Shown: positions 36,401-44,310 of the stretch, in pieces
How positions within the stretch are numbered: position 1 is the first letter of the stretch
Layout of the letters: each line of letters starts with the position of its first letter
NCBI RefSeq assembly: GCF_022698145.1
Contig: NZ_JALDAX010000001.1
Span: 496,001-560,000 of the forward strand
DNA length: 64,000 bases
Direction of reading: 5' to 3'
Source: Streptomyces spinosisporus
GTDB taxonomy: Bacteria > Actinomycetota > Actinomycetes > Streptomycetales > Streptomycetaceae
Notes under the pieces: model-generated
What the model was told of the DNA's origin: nothing
What the model saw: the letters and a program-made list of their open reading frames with translations, nothing else
The model's database searches: none
Translations under genes and position numbers: made by a program

Positions 36401-36617
36401 CCCCGTCGGCCCGGCCCGCTGCGCGGTCGGCATCGCCCAGCATCCGGTGGCGGACCAGGTCCGCTTCCCGCAGGTCCCGGCCGGAACATGGTTCTGCGTC
36501 CGGGACACCCTCACCCACGACATCGCGGTCATCCAGGTCCTGGACAAGGACGACGGGGACTGGAGCACCACCATCACGGTCACCGCCTACCGGCCCACCA
36601 CCGCGGGCGGGAACTGA
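33438..36617 (+). CDS. HTH-Ser/Thr kinase-tandem sensor fusion protein
   Basis: A 1,059-residue receptor. Residues about 15-75 are an XRE-type helix-turn-helix (FAQGLRDLRAAAG through RLPTLDVTLALV). A helical region follows, then a Pro-rich linker with eight 9-residue repeats (about 357-429). The kinase (about 453-710) is complete: GRLGAGAMGEV, VAVKVV, HRDLKPSN, DFGVA, SPEQ. A membrane helix (VVPLAAALVLAVVLALTL, about 753-772) leads to two tandem outer domains, each with STDAGGDSKG, LQD-(A/S)-(T/S)-DAY and QVPAG-(S/T)-WFC. The GTG at 33438 starts MGRRESPIP. Confidence 0.85.
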   Translation: MGRRESPIPNGPLHDFAQGLRDLRAAAGSPPYRELSRRARYSHSALSDAAAGHRLPTLDVTLALVAACGGDVDAWRVRWEELDAQLRATHPELLPGQGESEDDAAGSPPRVQGAEPLASRQAPAGWDASSAEARAVIRRLTEAGEYGRATVAAEMCEGDAVRVYGVESAEAAGWAEIRADVARAAGEMGTATRWWLTAAKRRTARGVPDTSGAVAAARSAHWCWERVTDPVEARLLGADLVVLLSRLPGLDPRQLPAARSRLNSLANTPDPGAGASGTPPHPPTPDPSATASRTTARGSAAPASPSDGGGPTPAAPVPATDAASTPAPATPSVPTPPGAPATSPAHASPSPLRPIPEPSLPSPNPESSPPHSNPKTSLPHSNPESSPPHPNPESSPPHSNPKTSLPHPSPKTSLPPPNPEPSLPHPNPEPLPSPAPTAVDPPVVEPLRKADPERVGAFRLLGRLGAGAMGEVFLGASASGRPVAVKVVRADFAQDAAFRRRFAAEVATARRVQGPYTPAVVDADADAERPWLATTYISGPSLAEVIRTSGPLQPGVVRALAAGIAEALAAIHGAGVLHRDLKPSNVLLDRDGPKVIDFGVARAADGTRLTETGVAVGTVPFMSPEQIDGRPLGPPSDVFSLGGLLTYAATGLTPFGEGNPGEVAGRIIQGAPDARALDVHDGALRELITRCLDKDPGRRPTPRQIIESSGNGRPHGNWLPAPLAARIARREHRVADVLKGVARRGRTRRSLKLVVPLAAALVLAVVLALTLHRGDATPRASASYGYETVFRNRPVALRDDEHEIDLMSGDVVTGSRYWTLSTDAGGDSKGGFSLQDATDAYVAGSGRITPAQCAADVARHPVEDEVHWPQVPAGSWFCLRWWLTGDIAVLRVSSTDTGSWGADLSLDYYRHSPPLSTPGSVPGPVGAGYRRLYAPRPLTLPGADSLIDLGRGRVASKGTWVLSTDAGGDSKGAYDLQDSSDAYISGQSPVGPARCAVGIAQHPVADQVRFPQVPAGTWFCVRDTLTHDIAVIQVLDKDDGDWSTTITVTAYRPTTAGGN
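34509..34724 (+). repeat. 8 x 27-bp in-frame tandem repeat in the kinase linker
   Basis: Eight 9-residue units of two alternating types, (T/P)SLPHSNPK/E and SSPPHSNPE/K, between the helix-turn-helix region and the kinase. The repeats are Pro/Ser-rich and likely extended, with many Ser/Thr-Pro sites. Confidence 0.9.
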
Positions 36618-36811
36618 CCCGACTCCCGTGCGCGTGGGCCCACTTGGCGACCCGGTCGGGCATCGGCGGGCTCGCGCCGGATTGTTGACCAGTTGTTCAT
36701 GAGTGGCCTCGGGGCCTGGATGGACAACGGCGGGGGCCCGACTCTGAGACACGACGAGGGACTTGACGGGCATGACGGGATCGAGTGGGGCCGAGGGGTC
36801 GGGAGGGGCCA

Positions 36812-39004
36812 GTGGGCCGCGCAGGTGGCTTCGGGCAGTTGGAGGCGGGTGATCCCCGGCGGGTGGGGCCGTACCGGGTCCTCGCGCTGCTGGGTGCGGG
36901 CGGTATGGGGCGGGTGTATCTGGCCGAGTCGCGCGGTGGGCGGCTGGTGGCGGTGAAGGTGATCCGGCCGGAGGTCGCGGGACATGACCGGTTCCGGCGC
37001 CGGTTCGCGCGCGAGGTCGCCGCGGCCAAGGCGGTGAGCGGGGTGTTCACGGCGGCGGTGGTGGCGGCCGACACGGAGGCGACGCCGCCCTGGCTGGCGA
37101 CGGAGTACGTCGGCGGTGTCTCGCTGCACGACGCGGTGGCCGACGCGGGTCCGCTTCCACGGACCACGGTGTGGCGGCTGGGGGCGGGGCTGGCCGAGGC
37201 GCTGGAGGCCATTCACCGGGCCGGGGTGGTGCACCGGGACCTGAAGCCGTCGAATGTGCTGTTGGCCGAGAACGGGCCGCGCGTCATCGACTTCGGCATC
37301 TCGGTCACCAACGACGCGAGCGCGCTGACCACCACGGGTGTGGCGGTGGGGACGCCGGCCTTCATGGCACCGGAGCAGCTGACCGGGAAACGGCCGGTCG
37401 GTCCGGCGACCGATGTGTTCGCGCTGGGCTGCGTGCTGGCCTTCGCGGTGACGGGAGCGGGGCCGTTCGGCGACGGGCCCACGCAGGGGGTGATGTATCG
37501 CATCGTGCACGAGCAGCCGCTGCTGGAGCGGGTGCCCGAGTCGCTGCGCGGTGTGGTGGCGAGCTGCCTGCACAAGGATCCCGGCGACCGGCCCGAGGTC
37601 GGCGAACTCATGGAGCTGCTCAGAGAGGGGGCGGAGGCAGGCCCTGACCGGTCCGCCGACGTGAAGGGATGGCTGCCCGGGGAGATAGCGGACCTCGTCA
37701 CCCTCCGCGCCGAGATACCTCATACGCCGACGATGCTCGATCCAGGCCGCCCGGCGCCACGCCCGCCGCAACCGCAACCGCGACGGCAACAGCAACAGCA
37801 ACAGCAACCACGCCCCGGCCGAACCCAGGACGCGACGGACGAGTCCGGCCCGGCGCGACGCGCGGTGGTGCGCGCGGGCAGTACGGCCGTCGCCGCGGCC
37901 GCCCTGAGCGGGGTCGGCTACGGCGGCTGGAAGGCGCTGAAGTGGCTGTTCGGGGAAGCGGAAAGCCTGTTCCCGGACCTGACCACGGCCGACTCCGAAC
38001 AGCGCTGGGTCTTCAAAGGGGGTATGGACGACACGTTCAGCGACGACTCCTCACCGGCGGTCTCCGGGGGCGTCGTCTACGTCGGCGCAGTGGACGCCGA
38101 CTTCCGCGACCGCCTGTACGCACTCGACGCCGCCACCGGTCGGCAGCGCTGGTCCCACCGCACCCACGGCCGCACGGGATCACCGGTCGTGTCGGGCGGC
38201 ACGGTCTACGTCGCCGACGACAACCTCTACCTGTACGCGCTGGACGCGGCCACCGGCCGGCGTACCTGGACCGTCCGTCTCGAGGGCAGCATGGAGACCC
38301 CGGCGGCCCCACGGGTCGTGGACGGAGTCCTGTACGCCACCGCCTCCGCGATGGGCGCCGCGGGCTTCTTCGGCTACGTCTACGCGTTCGACGCCGCCGA
38401 CGGCAGCCTGCGCTGGCGTTTCCAGGCCGACAGCGTCATCCGGTCCTCGCCGTGCGTGTCCGGGGGCGTCGTGTACGTCGGCAGCTACGACCACAACGTG
38501 TACGCGCTGGACGCCGCCACGGGCCACCGCCGCTGGACCTTCCCCACCAAGGGCCAGGTCACCACCTCCCCGGCGGTGTCCGACGGCACCGTCTTCGCCG
38601 GCAGCGGCGACCACCATCTGTACGCGCTCGACGCGGCGACCGGCCGCAAGCGATGGACGTTCGCCGCGGACGCCCCGGTGAACGCCGCCCCGGCCGTGTC
38701 CGACGGCATCGTCTGCGTGGGCGCCGACAGTCCCAGCCTGTACGGCGTGGACGCCGCCACCGGCCACCGACGATGGAAGACGACGTTCCACTCCAAGATC
38801 GCCACATCCGCGCTCACGGCCGCCGCAGGACTGGTCTACGTCGGCGTGGACGGCTGCCTGTTCGCGGTGGACGCCAAGAGCGGCCGTAGGCGATGGAAGT
38901 CCGACATGGGCGGCGTCAACTCCTTCTCCTCGCCCGCCGTGGCCGGCTCCGTGGCCTACATCAGCGGCTACGGAGCCGTGTACGCGGTGAGCGAGAAGAG
39001 GTGA
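36812..39004 (+). CDS. Ser/Thr kinase with C-terminal PQQ beta-propeller
   Basis: A roughly 730-residue kinase-propeller protein. Kinase motifs: ALLGAGGMGRVYL, VAVKVI, HRDLKPSN, DFGISVTNDAS, APEQ. A linker with seven Gln in a row and Arg-Pro stretches follows, then a hydrophobic segment (VAAAALSGVGYGG) that may span the membrane. The C-terminus holds about eight PQQ-type blades, recognised by seven or so (L/V)YALDAATGRxRW repeats. In known relatives the propeller is extracytoplasmic and senses cell-wall or small ligands. The start is uncertain: GTG 36812 has GGGAGGGG before it; GTG 36785 is in frame without one. Confidence 0.87.
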   Translation: MGRAGGFGQLEAGDPRRVGPYRVLALLGAGGMGRVYLAESRGGRLVAVKVIRPEVAGHDRFRRRFAREVAAAKAVSGVFTAAVVAADTEATPPWLATEYVGGVSLHDAVADAGPLPRTTVWRLGAGLAEALEAIHRAGVVHRDLKPSNVLLAENGPRVIDFGISVTNDASALTTTGVAVGTPAFMAPEQLTGKRPVGPATDVFALGCVLAFAVTGAGPFGDGPTQGVMYRIVHEQPLLERVPESLRGVVASCLHKDPGDRPEVGELMELLREGAEAGPDRSADVKGWLPGEIADLVTLRAEIPHTPTMLDPGRPAPRPPQPQPRRQQQQQQQPRPGRTQDATDESGPARRAVVRAGSTAVAAAALSGVGYGGWKALKWLFGEAESLFPDLTTADSEQRWVFKGGMDDTFSDDSSPAVSGGVVYVGAVDADFRDRLYALDAATGRQRWSHRTHGRTGSPVVSGGTVYVADDNLYLYALDAATGRRTWTVRLEGSMETPAAPRVVDGVLYATASAMGAAGFFGYVYAFDAADGSLRWRFQADSVIRSSPCVSGGVVYVGSYDHNVYALDAATGHRRWTFPTKGQVTTSPAVSDGTVFAGSGDHHLYALDAATGRKRWTFAADAPVNAAPAVSDGIVCVGADSPSLYGVDAATGHRRWKTTFHSKIATSALTAAAGLVYVGVDGCLFAVDAKSGRRRWKSDMGGVNSFSSPAVAGSVAYISGYGAVYAVSEKR

Positions 39005-39094
39005 GACGACGCCACAGCGTCCGCCCGGTCGCGGACGGCTGCAGCCAGGACCCCGCTCACAAGCGCTGTCATGACGGATGAGAGGCTCGGGCGG

Positions 39095-40411
39095 GTGAGT
39101 GAGACACCGATGAACACCCTGCAATACCGCCTGGACGGGCCAGAAGACGCCCCGGTCCTGATCCTCGGTCCCTCACTGGGCACCACATGGCACATGTGGG
39201 ACCGGCAGGTGCCCGAGCTGACGAAGCAGTGGCGTGTCTTCCGCTTCGACCTTCCCGGGCACGGCGGCGCGCCCGCGTACCCGGCGGACTCGGTCACCGA
39301 GCTCACCTCCCGGCTGCTGGCCACGCTGGACGGCCTCGGCATCCAGCGCTTCGGCTACGCGGGCTGTGCGTTCGGCGGCGCGATCGGCCTCGAACTGGCG
39401 CTGCGCCACCCCGAGCGGATCGCCTCGCTCACGCTGATCGCCGCCTCGCCCCGGTTCGGGACGGCGGACGAGTTCCGCCAGCGCGGTGTGATCGTGCGGA
39501 CCAACGGGCTCGACCCGATCGCCCGTACCTCCCCCGACCGCTGGTTCACCCACGGCTTCGCCTCCGCACAGCCCGCGATCACCGAGTGGGCCGTGCAGAT
39601 GGTGCGCACCACGGACCCCGGCTGCTACATCGCCGCCTGCGAGGCACTGGCCTCCTTCGACGTACGGTCCGAACTGGGCGGAGTTGGGGTGCCGACGCTC
39701 GTCCTGGTCGGTTCCGAGGACCGGGTCACCGGTCCGGCCGAGGCGCGCACCCTGGTCGCCGGCATCCCCGACGCCCGGCTCGCCGTGGTCCCCGGCGCCT
39801 CCCATCTGGTGCCGGTCGAGCAGCCCGCGGCCGTCACCGACCTGCTGGTGCGGCACTTCTCCTCCCCCTGGAGACCCGCGTTCGACTCGACCACCGGCCA
39901 GATGGCCATCCCCGCCGCGCCGGTCAAGCCGGTGCTGACCCCGCCCACGCGGCCCGCGTCGCCGCGGCAGCCCGCACCCGTCGCCGAGATCGCGGCCCCG
40001 GTCGCGGCGCCCGGGCAGTCGACGGGACGGCCCGATCCGTACGACGCCGGGATCAAGGTGCGCCGCGAGGTGCTCGGTGACGCGCACGTCGACCGGACGC
40101 TGGGGCAGGCGGACGAGTTCTCCACGGACTTCCAGGAGTTCGTCACCCGGTACGCGTGGGGCGAGATCTGGGACCGCCCGGGCCTCGACCGGCGCTCACG
40201 CAGCTGTGTGACCCTCACCGCCCTGATCGCGGGCGGCCACACGGACCAGCTCGCCCCCCACATCCGCGCCGCCCTGCGCAACGGCCTGACCCCCTCGGAG
40301 ATCAAGGAAGTGCTGCTCCAGGTCGCCGTCTACTGCGGCATGCCGGCGGCCGACCGCGCGTTCGGGATCGCCCAGCAGGTCATAAGAGAGGAGACGACTC
40401 CCACGGAGTGA
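39095..40411 (+). CDS. PcaD-PcaC-like fusion with altered hydrolase nucleophile
   Basis: A 438-residue fusion of an alpha/beta hydrolase (3-oxoadipate enol-lactonase-like, about residues 10-260), a Pro/Ala linker, and a 4-carboxymuconolactone decarboxylase domain (about 315-430, with SCVTLTALIAGG and VAVYCGMPAA). The nucleophile elbow, normally G-x-S-x-G-G, reads G-C-A-F-G-G, so the serine is Ala (codon at 39368). The acid (SEDRVTGP) and His (GASHLVPVEQP) are kept. No other protocatechuate gene is nearby, so it may have a different role. GTG 39095 fits a weak leaderless promoter; ATG 39110 and 39071 are alternatives. Confidence 0.82.
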   Translation: MSETPMNTLQYRLDGPEDAPVLILGPSLGTTWHMWDRQVPELTKQWRVFRFDLPGHGGAPAYPADSVTELTSRLLATLDGLGIQRFGYAGCAFGGAIGLELALRHPERIASLTLIAASPRFGTADEFRQRGVIVRTNGLDPIARTSPDRWFTHGFASAQPAITEWAVQMVRTTDPGCYIAACEALASFDVRSELGGVGVPTLVLVGSEDRVTGPAEARTLVAGIPDARLAVVPGASHLVPVEQPAAVTDLLVRHFSSPWRPAFDSTTGQMAIPAAPVKPVLTPPTRPASPRQPAPVAEIAAPVAAPGQSTGRPDPYDAGIKVRREVLGDAHVDRTLGQADEFSTDFQEFVTRYAWGEIWDRPGLDRRSRSCVTLTALIAGGHTDQLAPHIRAALRNGLTPSEIKEVLLQVAVYCGMPAADRAFGIAQQVIREETTPTE

Positions 40412-40436
40412 CGCGCGCGGGGGCAGGATGGGGGTC

Positions 40437-41072
40437 ATGAAGCTCACGAAGAAGTCGCACAGCTGCGTCCGTCTCGAGAAGGACGGGCGCGTGCTCGTCC
40501 TCGATCCCGGCGGTTTCAGCGAGCAGGACGCCGCGGCCGGCGCCGACGCGATCCTCGTCACGCACGAGCACGCGGACCACTTCGACGAGGGGCGGCTGCG
40601 GGCCGCCATGGAGGCCAACCCGGCCGCCGGGATCTGGACCCTCAAGTCCGTCGCCGACCAGCTCTCGGCCGCCTTCCCGGGCCGTGTGCACACCGTCGGG
40701 CACGGCGACACGTTCACGGCCGCGGGCTTCGACGTACAGGTCCACGGCGAGCTGCACGCCGTCATCCACCCGGACATCCCGCGCATCACCAACGTCGGCT
40801 ATCTCGTCGACGGCGGCAGCGTCTTCCACCCCGGCGACGCCCTCACCGTCCCCGACCACCCGGTCGAGACGCTGATGCTCCCGGTGATGGCCCCCTGGAG
40901 CAAGATCTCCGAGGTCATCGACTACGTCCGCGAGGTCGCACCGCAGCGCGCCTACGACATCCACGACGCCCTGCTCACCGACCTCGCCCGCCCGATCTAC
41001 GACCGCCAGATCGGCGCCCTGGGCGGCGCCGAGCACCTGCGGCTCGCCCCCGGTTCCTCGGCCGAGGTCTGA
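40437..41072 (+). CDS. Metallo-beta-lactamase-fold hydrolase (UlaG-like)
   Basis: A 211-residue MBL-fold protein. The metal motif HEHADHFDEGRL (about residues 42-53) is intact, with later ligands in IHPDIPRITNVGY, FHPGDAL and YDIHDALL. The short UlaG/L-ascorbate-6-phosphate lactonase-like layout starts KLTKKSHSCVRLEKDGRVLVLDPG. The substrate is unknown. CAGGAT at 40424-40429 lies seven bases before the ATG at 40437, a frequent Streptomyces leaderless arrangement, so the in-frame ATG at 40428 is not preferred. Confidence 0.87.
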   Translation: MKLTKKSHSCVRLEKDGRVLVLDPGGFSEQDAAAGADAILVTHEHADHFDEGRLRAAMEANPAAGIWTLKSVADQLSAAFPGRVHTVGHGDTFTAAGFDVQVHGELHAVIHPDIPRITNVGYLVDGGSVFHPGDALTVPDHPVETLMLPVMAPWSKISEVIDYVREVAPQRAYDIHDALLTDLARPIYDRQIGALGGAEHLRLAPGSSAEV

Positions 41073-41093
41073 CCGGCACCGGGCGGGACCGCG

Positions 41094-41116
41094 GTGTCAG
41101 ACCCGCCCGGTAGGTT
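41094..41116 (+). promoter_or_regulatory. PafBC/RecA-independent DNA-damage promoter (exonuclease III)
   Basis: GTGTCAGAC (41094-41102), eight bases, TAGGTT (41111-41116). It fits tTGTCRgtg-N8-TAnnnT except for the first weak base. The ATG at 41124 is seven bases on, so the mRNA is probably leaderless. Confidence 0.7.
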
Positions 41117-41123
41117 GTGGGGC

Positions 41124-41903
41124 ATGCGCATCGCGACCTGGAACGTGAACTCGATCACCGCCCGCCTGCCGAGGCTCCTGGCCTGGCTGGAGAGCAGCAA
41201 CACGGACGTGCTCTGCCTCCAGGAGGCCAAAGTCGCCGAGGCGCAGTTCCCCTTCGACCAGCTGCGCGAAGTGGGCTACGAGGCGGCGGTGAACGCGACG
41301 GGCAGGTGGAACGGCGTGGCGGTGCTCTCCCGCGTCGGCCTGGAGGACGTCGTCAAGGGCCTGCCCGGCGACCCGGGGTACGAGGGCGTCGAGGAGCCCC
41401 GCGCCGTCTCCGCGACCTGCGGCCCGGTCCGCGTCTGGTCGGTGTACGTGCCCAACGGCCGCGAGGTGGACCACCCGCACTACGCCTACAAGCTCCAGTG
41501 GTTCGAGGCCCTCAAGGCGGCCGTCGCGGGCGACGCGGCCGGCAGCCGCCCGTTCGCGGTGATGGGCGACTACAACGTGGCGCCGACGGACGACGACGTC
41601 TACGACGTGGCCGCCTTCGAGGGCCTCACCCATGTCACTCCCGCCGAGCGCGCCGCGCTCGCGTCCCTGCGCGAGACGGGCCTCTCGGACGTCGTCCCGC
41701 GGCCCCTCAAGTACGACCACCCCTTCACGTACTGGGACTACCGCCAGCTCTGCTTCCCCAAGAACCGCGGCATGCGCATCGACCTCGTCTACGGCAACGA
41801 ACCGTTCGCGAAGGCCGTCACCGACTCCTACGTCGACCGCGAGGAGCGCAAGGGCAAGGGCGCCTCCGACCACGCGCCGGTCGTGGTGGACCTGGACGTC
41901 TGA
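41124..41903 (+). CDS. xth: Exodeoxyribonuclease III / AP endonuclease
   Basis: A 259-residue ExoIII-family enzyme of base-excision repair: it cuts 5' of abasic sites and trims 3' blocked ends. Motifs: ATWNVNSI with the metal Asn (residues 5-12), CLQEAKV with the metal Glu, VPNGRE, GDYNVAP with catalytic Asp/Asn, RIDLVYG and SDHAPVVVDL with the catalytic Asp-His. Length is typical. The promoter matches the DNA-damage consensus, the same element that precedes the SNF2 helicase 14 kb away. Confidence 0.96.
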   Translation: MRIATWNVNSITARLPRLLAWLESSNTDVLCLQEAKVAEAQFPFDQLREVGYEAAVNATGRWNGVAVLSRVGLEDVVKGLPGDPGYEGVEEPRAVSATCGPVRVWSVYVPNGREVDHPHYAYKLQWFEALKAAVAGDAAGSRPFAVMGDYNVAPTDDDVYDVAAFEGLTHVTPAERAALASLRETGLSDVVPRPLKYDHPFTYWDYRQLCFPKNRGMRIDLVYGNEPFAKAVTDSYVDREERKGKGASDHAPVVVDLDV

Positions 41904-41982
41904 GCACCGGCACGGGATCGCCCAGAAGGGAGCGCCCGCGCGCCTGTGGTGCGCACGCCGGTGCGAATGACACGCTGGGTGT

Positions 41983-42390
41983 ATGAAGATCCCTTTTCTG
42001 GGCCACCCGAATGAGAAGCACGGCGTTCCCGACCCGGAGGGCATCGCCGAACTTCTCGCCGAGTGCGAGCTGCTCCGCTCCCAGGCGTCCCGGGAGGGCG
42101 TCCAACTCGACGACTCTGCCCGCTCGTTGGAGGCACTCGATCAGCTGCTGCCGCGCTGGCGCGACGACGAGGAGGTGCTGCACTGGCTCGGCAACGACGC
42201 CGGTCTGTATCTGGGCACCGTCCTCGTGCGCACGGTGCCCGGTGCCGCCTGGGCGATCTGGCCGAGCGGCCAGCCGGTCGTACGGCTCGCCTCCGGCCGC
42301 GAGTTCGATGTCGTGGCCTCGGGGCACGAGTGGGCCGCCAGCGGGGTGCCGGAGCTCTCGCAGCTGTACGGCGAGGTCGCGGAGGTGTGA
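41983..42390 (+). CDS. Small conserved protein (DUF6278-like)
   Basis: A 135-residue soluble protein with an acidic helical N-terminal half (GIAELLAECELLRSQ, SLEALDQLLPRW) and a beta-rich second half (GLYLGTVLVRTVPGAAWAIW). It resembles a conserved Streptomyces family of unknown function. CACGCT at 41971-41976 lies six bases before the ATG, so a leaderless start is likely. The 315 bp after it, up to 42706, hold only an ABC-ATPase remnant (42519-42572) and, at 42461-42473, a 13-bp match to the TGTCCGGACA site with two differences. Confidence 0.65.
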   Translation: MKIPFLGHPNEKHGVPDPEGIAELLAECELLRSQASREGVQLDDSARSLEALDQLLPRWRDDEEVLHWLGNDAGLYLGTVLVRTVPGAAWAIWPSGQPVVRLASGREFDVVASGHEWAASGVPELSQLYGEVAEV

Positions 42391-42518
42391 CGCCATGGAC
42401 CTAAGATCGACGTAAATACGGCTAATGCCCGAAAAGTGCGTGTCGTGCCTTAAGTGATCCATTGTCCGGATAGTTTTTGCGGCCAGGACGACACAGCTGA
42501 GAGTGGGTAGGGCTGCGT

Positions 42519-42572
42519 ATGGCCGTCGATCCGTTGATCGAACTCCATGACGTCAACAAGTACTACGGGGGG
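42519..42572 (+). pseudogene. 5' remnant of an amino-acid ABC transporter ATPase
   Basis: The ATG at 42519 opens MAVDPLIELHDVNKYYGG, the first strand of polar-amino-acid ABC ATPases of the GlnQ/GluA type, in which it normally runs on to the Walker A motif. Here homology stops after Tyr-Tyr-Gly and an unrelated reading ends at 42644. The upstream TAGGGC (42508-42513) before the ATG looks like a retained leaderless promoter. Walker A, signature and Walker B are absent, so no transporter can be made. Confidence 0.7.
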
Positions 42573-42705
42573 AGCTGTATGCGCCGACCAGTGTTCCCGC
42601 CGGCTTCTGGGCCCCGCAGGGCCCGCCGGCCGACCACCCCGTGATGGCATGAGGATCCTCAAGCACTGAGCCGAAGAGCCATACCCGCCCGGTACCGGCC
42701 GGAGA

Positions 42706-44271
42706 TCACTGCTCGCGCAGCGGAATCGACACGTACGACGGGTCGTCTGCCGGTGAGGAGAAGGTCAGCCGGGCGCCGGACGGGTTGTGCTCGATGTAGA
42801 GCGGGTCGACCGTGTCGACGACCAGGGCCAGCCGGTGCCCTGCCGGGACGTCGTAGGCCGTGGAGAACAGCTCCAGGTCGAGGCCGAACGGCTTTCCGGG
42901 CGTGAGTCCGTGGAAGGTGTACGGCGCGTTGCTGACCAGCTTGCCGAGGCCGAGCGGCCCCACGTCGTACAGGTAGGCGACGAGGGTGCCGCTCTCCTTG
43001 GTCGGAGTGACCGTGGTGTGCAGCCTCGCCGTACCGCGGATCTGCTGGACCGTGCCGTACTTCTGCGACTGCCACACGGCGGCCCAGCGGCGGGGGAGCA
43101 GGGGGATCGAGGCGACCGGGGGCAGCTTGGCCACCTGGTCGAGGATGCTGGACAGGAACACGATCCCGCCGTCCGCGCCCGAGTCGACGTTCGTGTGGAT
43201 CGTGGTGGTGCCGCCGAGGGCGATCTTCCGTTCGGTCGCGGCCACAGACTTCCAGTCCGGATAGCCCTCGTAGCCGCCCGTGGAACGGGACGTGAGCCGG
43301 ACCGGCTGCTCCCGGTCGACGCCGTTGTCGACGCCCTTGAGGTAGTGGTCGAACCAGCGACCGGTGTCGGTCCACACGTCGTTGGGCAGTCCGAGCAGTC
43401 CGGTGAGCTCGGCGGTCGCGTGGTCGCCGGGGCGCAGTTCCAGCCGCTTCGGGCCCTTCAGCTTCTCGTAGAAGTCCGCGTACTGGTTGGGCGGGAAGAT
43501 CGTGTCGCCCCAGGCGTTGGCCATCATGACCGCGGCGCCGTTCTGGTTGAGTTGATCCACGTATGTTGCGGGCGAACGTTTCTTCCCCCAGTTGATGAGG
43601 TCTTGTTCCTTCGCCAGGTTCGACGCGTAGAAGTCGTTGAAGACCTGGCGGACCTCGGGGGCCTGGCGGCCGGTGACCAGGCTCGCGCCGTCCAGCAGTG
43701 CGGCGGCCTGGACGTGCTGGGTGCGGCCCGAGTAGATCGAGCCGATCAGGTCGGCCCAGCCGCTGAGCGCCGCGACCGCCTTGATCCGCTTGTCGTGCGC
43801 GGCGGCGAGCAGGCTGATGCCGGCGCCGTAGGAGACCCCTGCCATGCCGATGTGCCGTGAGTCGGCCGGGGTGTTGGCGAGCGCCCAGTCGATGACCTTG
43901 GAGGCGTCCGCTATGTCGGGCGGTCCCGCCACCTCTATCTCCCCGCCGGACTGCCAGAAGCCGCGGACGTTGTAACTGACCACGACGTAGCCGGAGTTCG
44001 CGAGCTTCTGGGCCTGTGCGAGGTACTCGGCCTGGGGCAGGCCCCAGCTCGTGGGGAGCACGAGCAGCGGGTGGCGGTGGGTGCTGTCGGCGCCCGCGGG
44101 CGTGATGACGTTCGCCTTGAGGACGGTGCCGCCGTCGCCGGTGATGTCGACGAAGCGGATGCCGTCCGCGGCGTGTGCGGTGGGGGCGAGCCCGAGGGCG
44201 CTGCCGGAGATCAGCGTCGCCGACACGGCGCCCACGGCGGTCGTACGCAGGGCCTTGCGCGTGTGTCCCAC
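42706..44271 (-). CDS. Secreted CocE/Xaa-Pro dipeptidyl-peptidase-like hydrolase
   Basis: A 521-residue exported alpha/beta hydrolase. The signal peptide has a Tat-like start (TRKALRTT) and ends near TAHAADG (residue 36). The nucleophile is S147 in GMAGVSYGAG, with the acid in NAWGDTIFPP and the His in RPGDHATAE. The C-terminal about 170 residues form the jelly-roll of the S15/CocE family. It may be a peptidase or an ester hydrolase outside the cell. Upstream (44311-44364) lie repeated GTAAC/TTAC motifs that may bind a TetR-type regulator. Confidence 0.85.
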   Translation of the reverse strand: MGHTRKALRTTAVGAVSATLISGSALGLAPTAHAADGIRFVDITGDGGTVLKANVITPAGADSTHRHPLLVLPTSWGLPQAEYLAQAQKLANSGYVVVSYNVRGFWQSGGEIEVAGPPDIADASKVIDWALANTPADSRHIGMAGVSYGAGISLLAAAHDKRIKAVAALSGWADLIGSIYSGRTQHVQAAALLDGASLVTGRQAPEVRQVFNDFYASNLAKEQDLINWGKKRSPATYVDQLNQNGAAVMMANAWGDTIFPPNQYADFYEKLKGPKRLELRPGDHATAELTGLLGLPNDVWTDTGRWFDHYLKGVDNGVDREQPVRLTSRSTGGYEGYPDWKSVAATERKIALGGTTTIHTNVDSGADGGIVFLSSILDQVAKLPPVASIPLLPRRWAAVWQSQKYGTVQQIRGTARLHTTVTPTKESGTLVAYLYDVGPLGLGKLVSNAPYTFHGLTPGKPFGLDLELFSTAYDVPAGHRLALVVDTVDPLYIEHNPSGARLTFSSPADDPSYVSIPLREQ

Positions 44272-44310
44272 GGGCCACTCCTCACTCGTGTAAGTGCAAA
44301 GTGACCAGAC

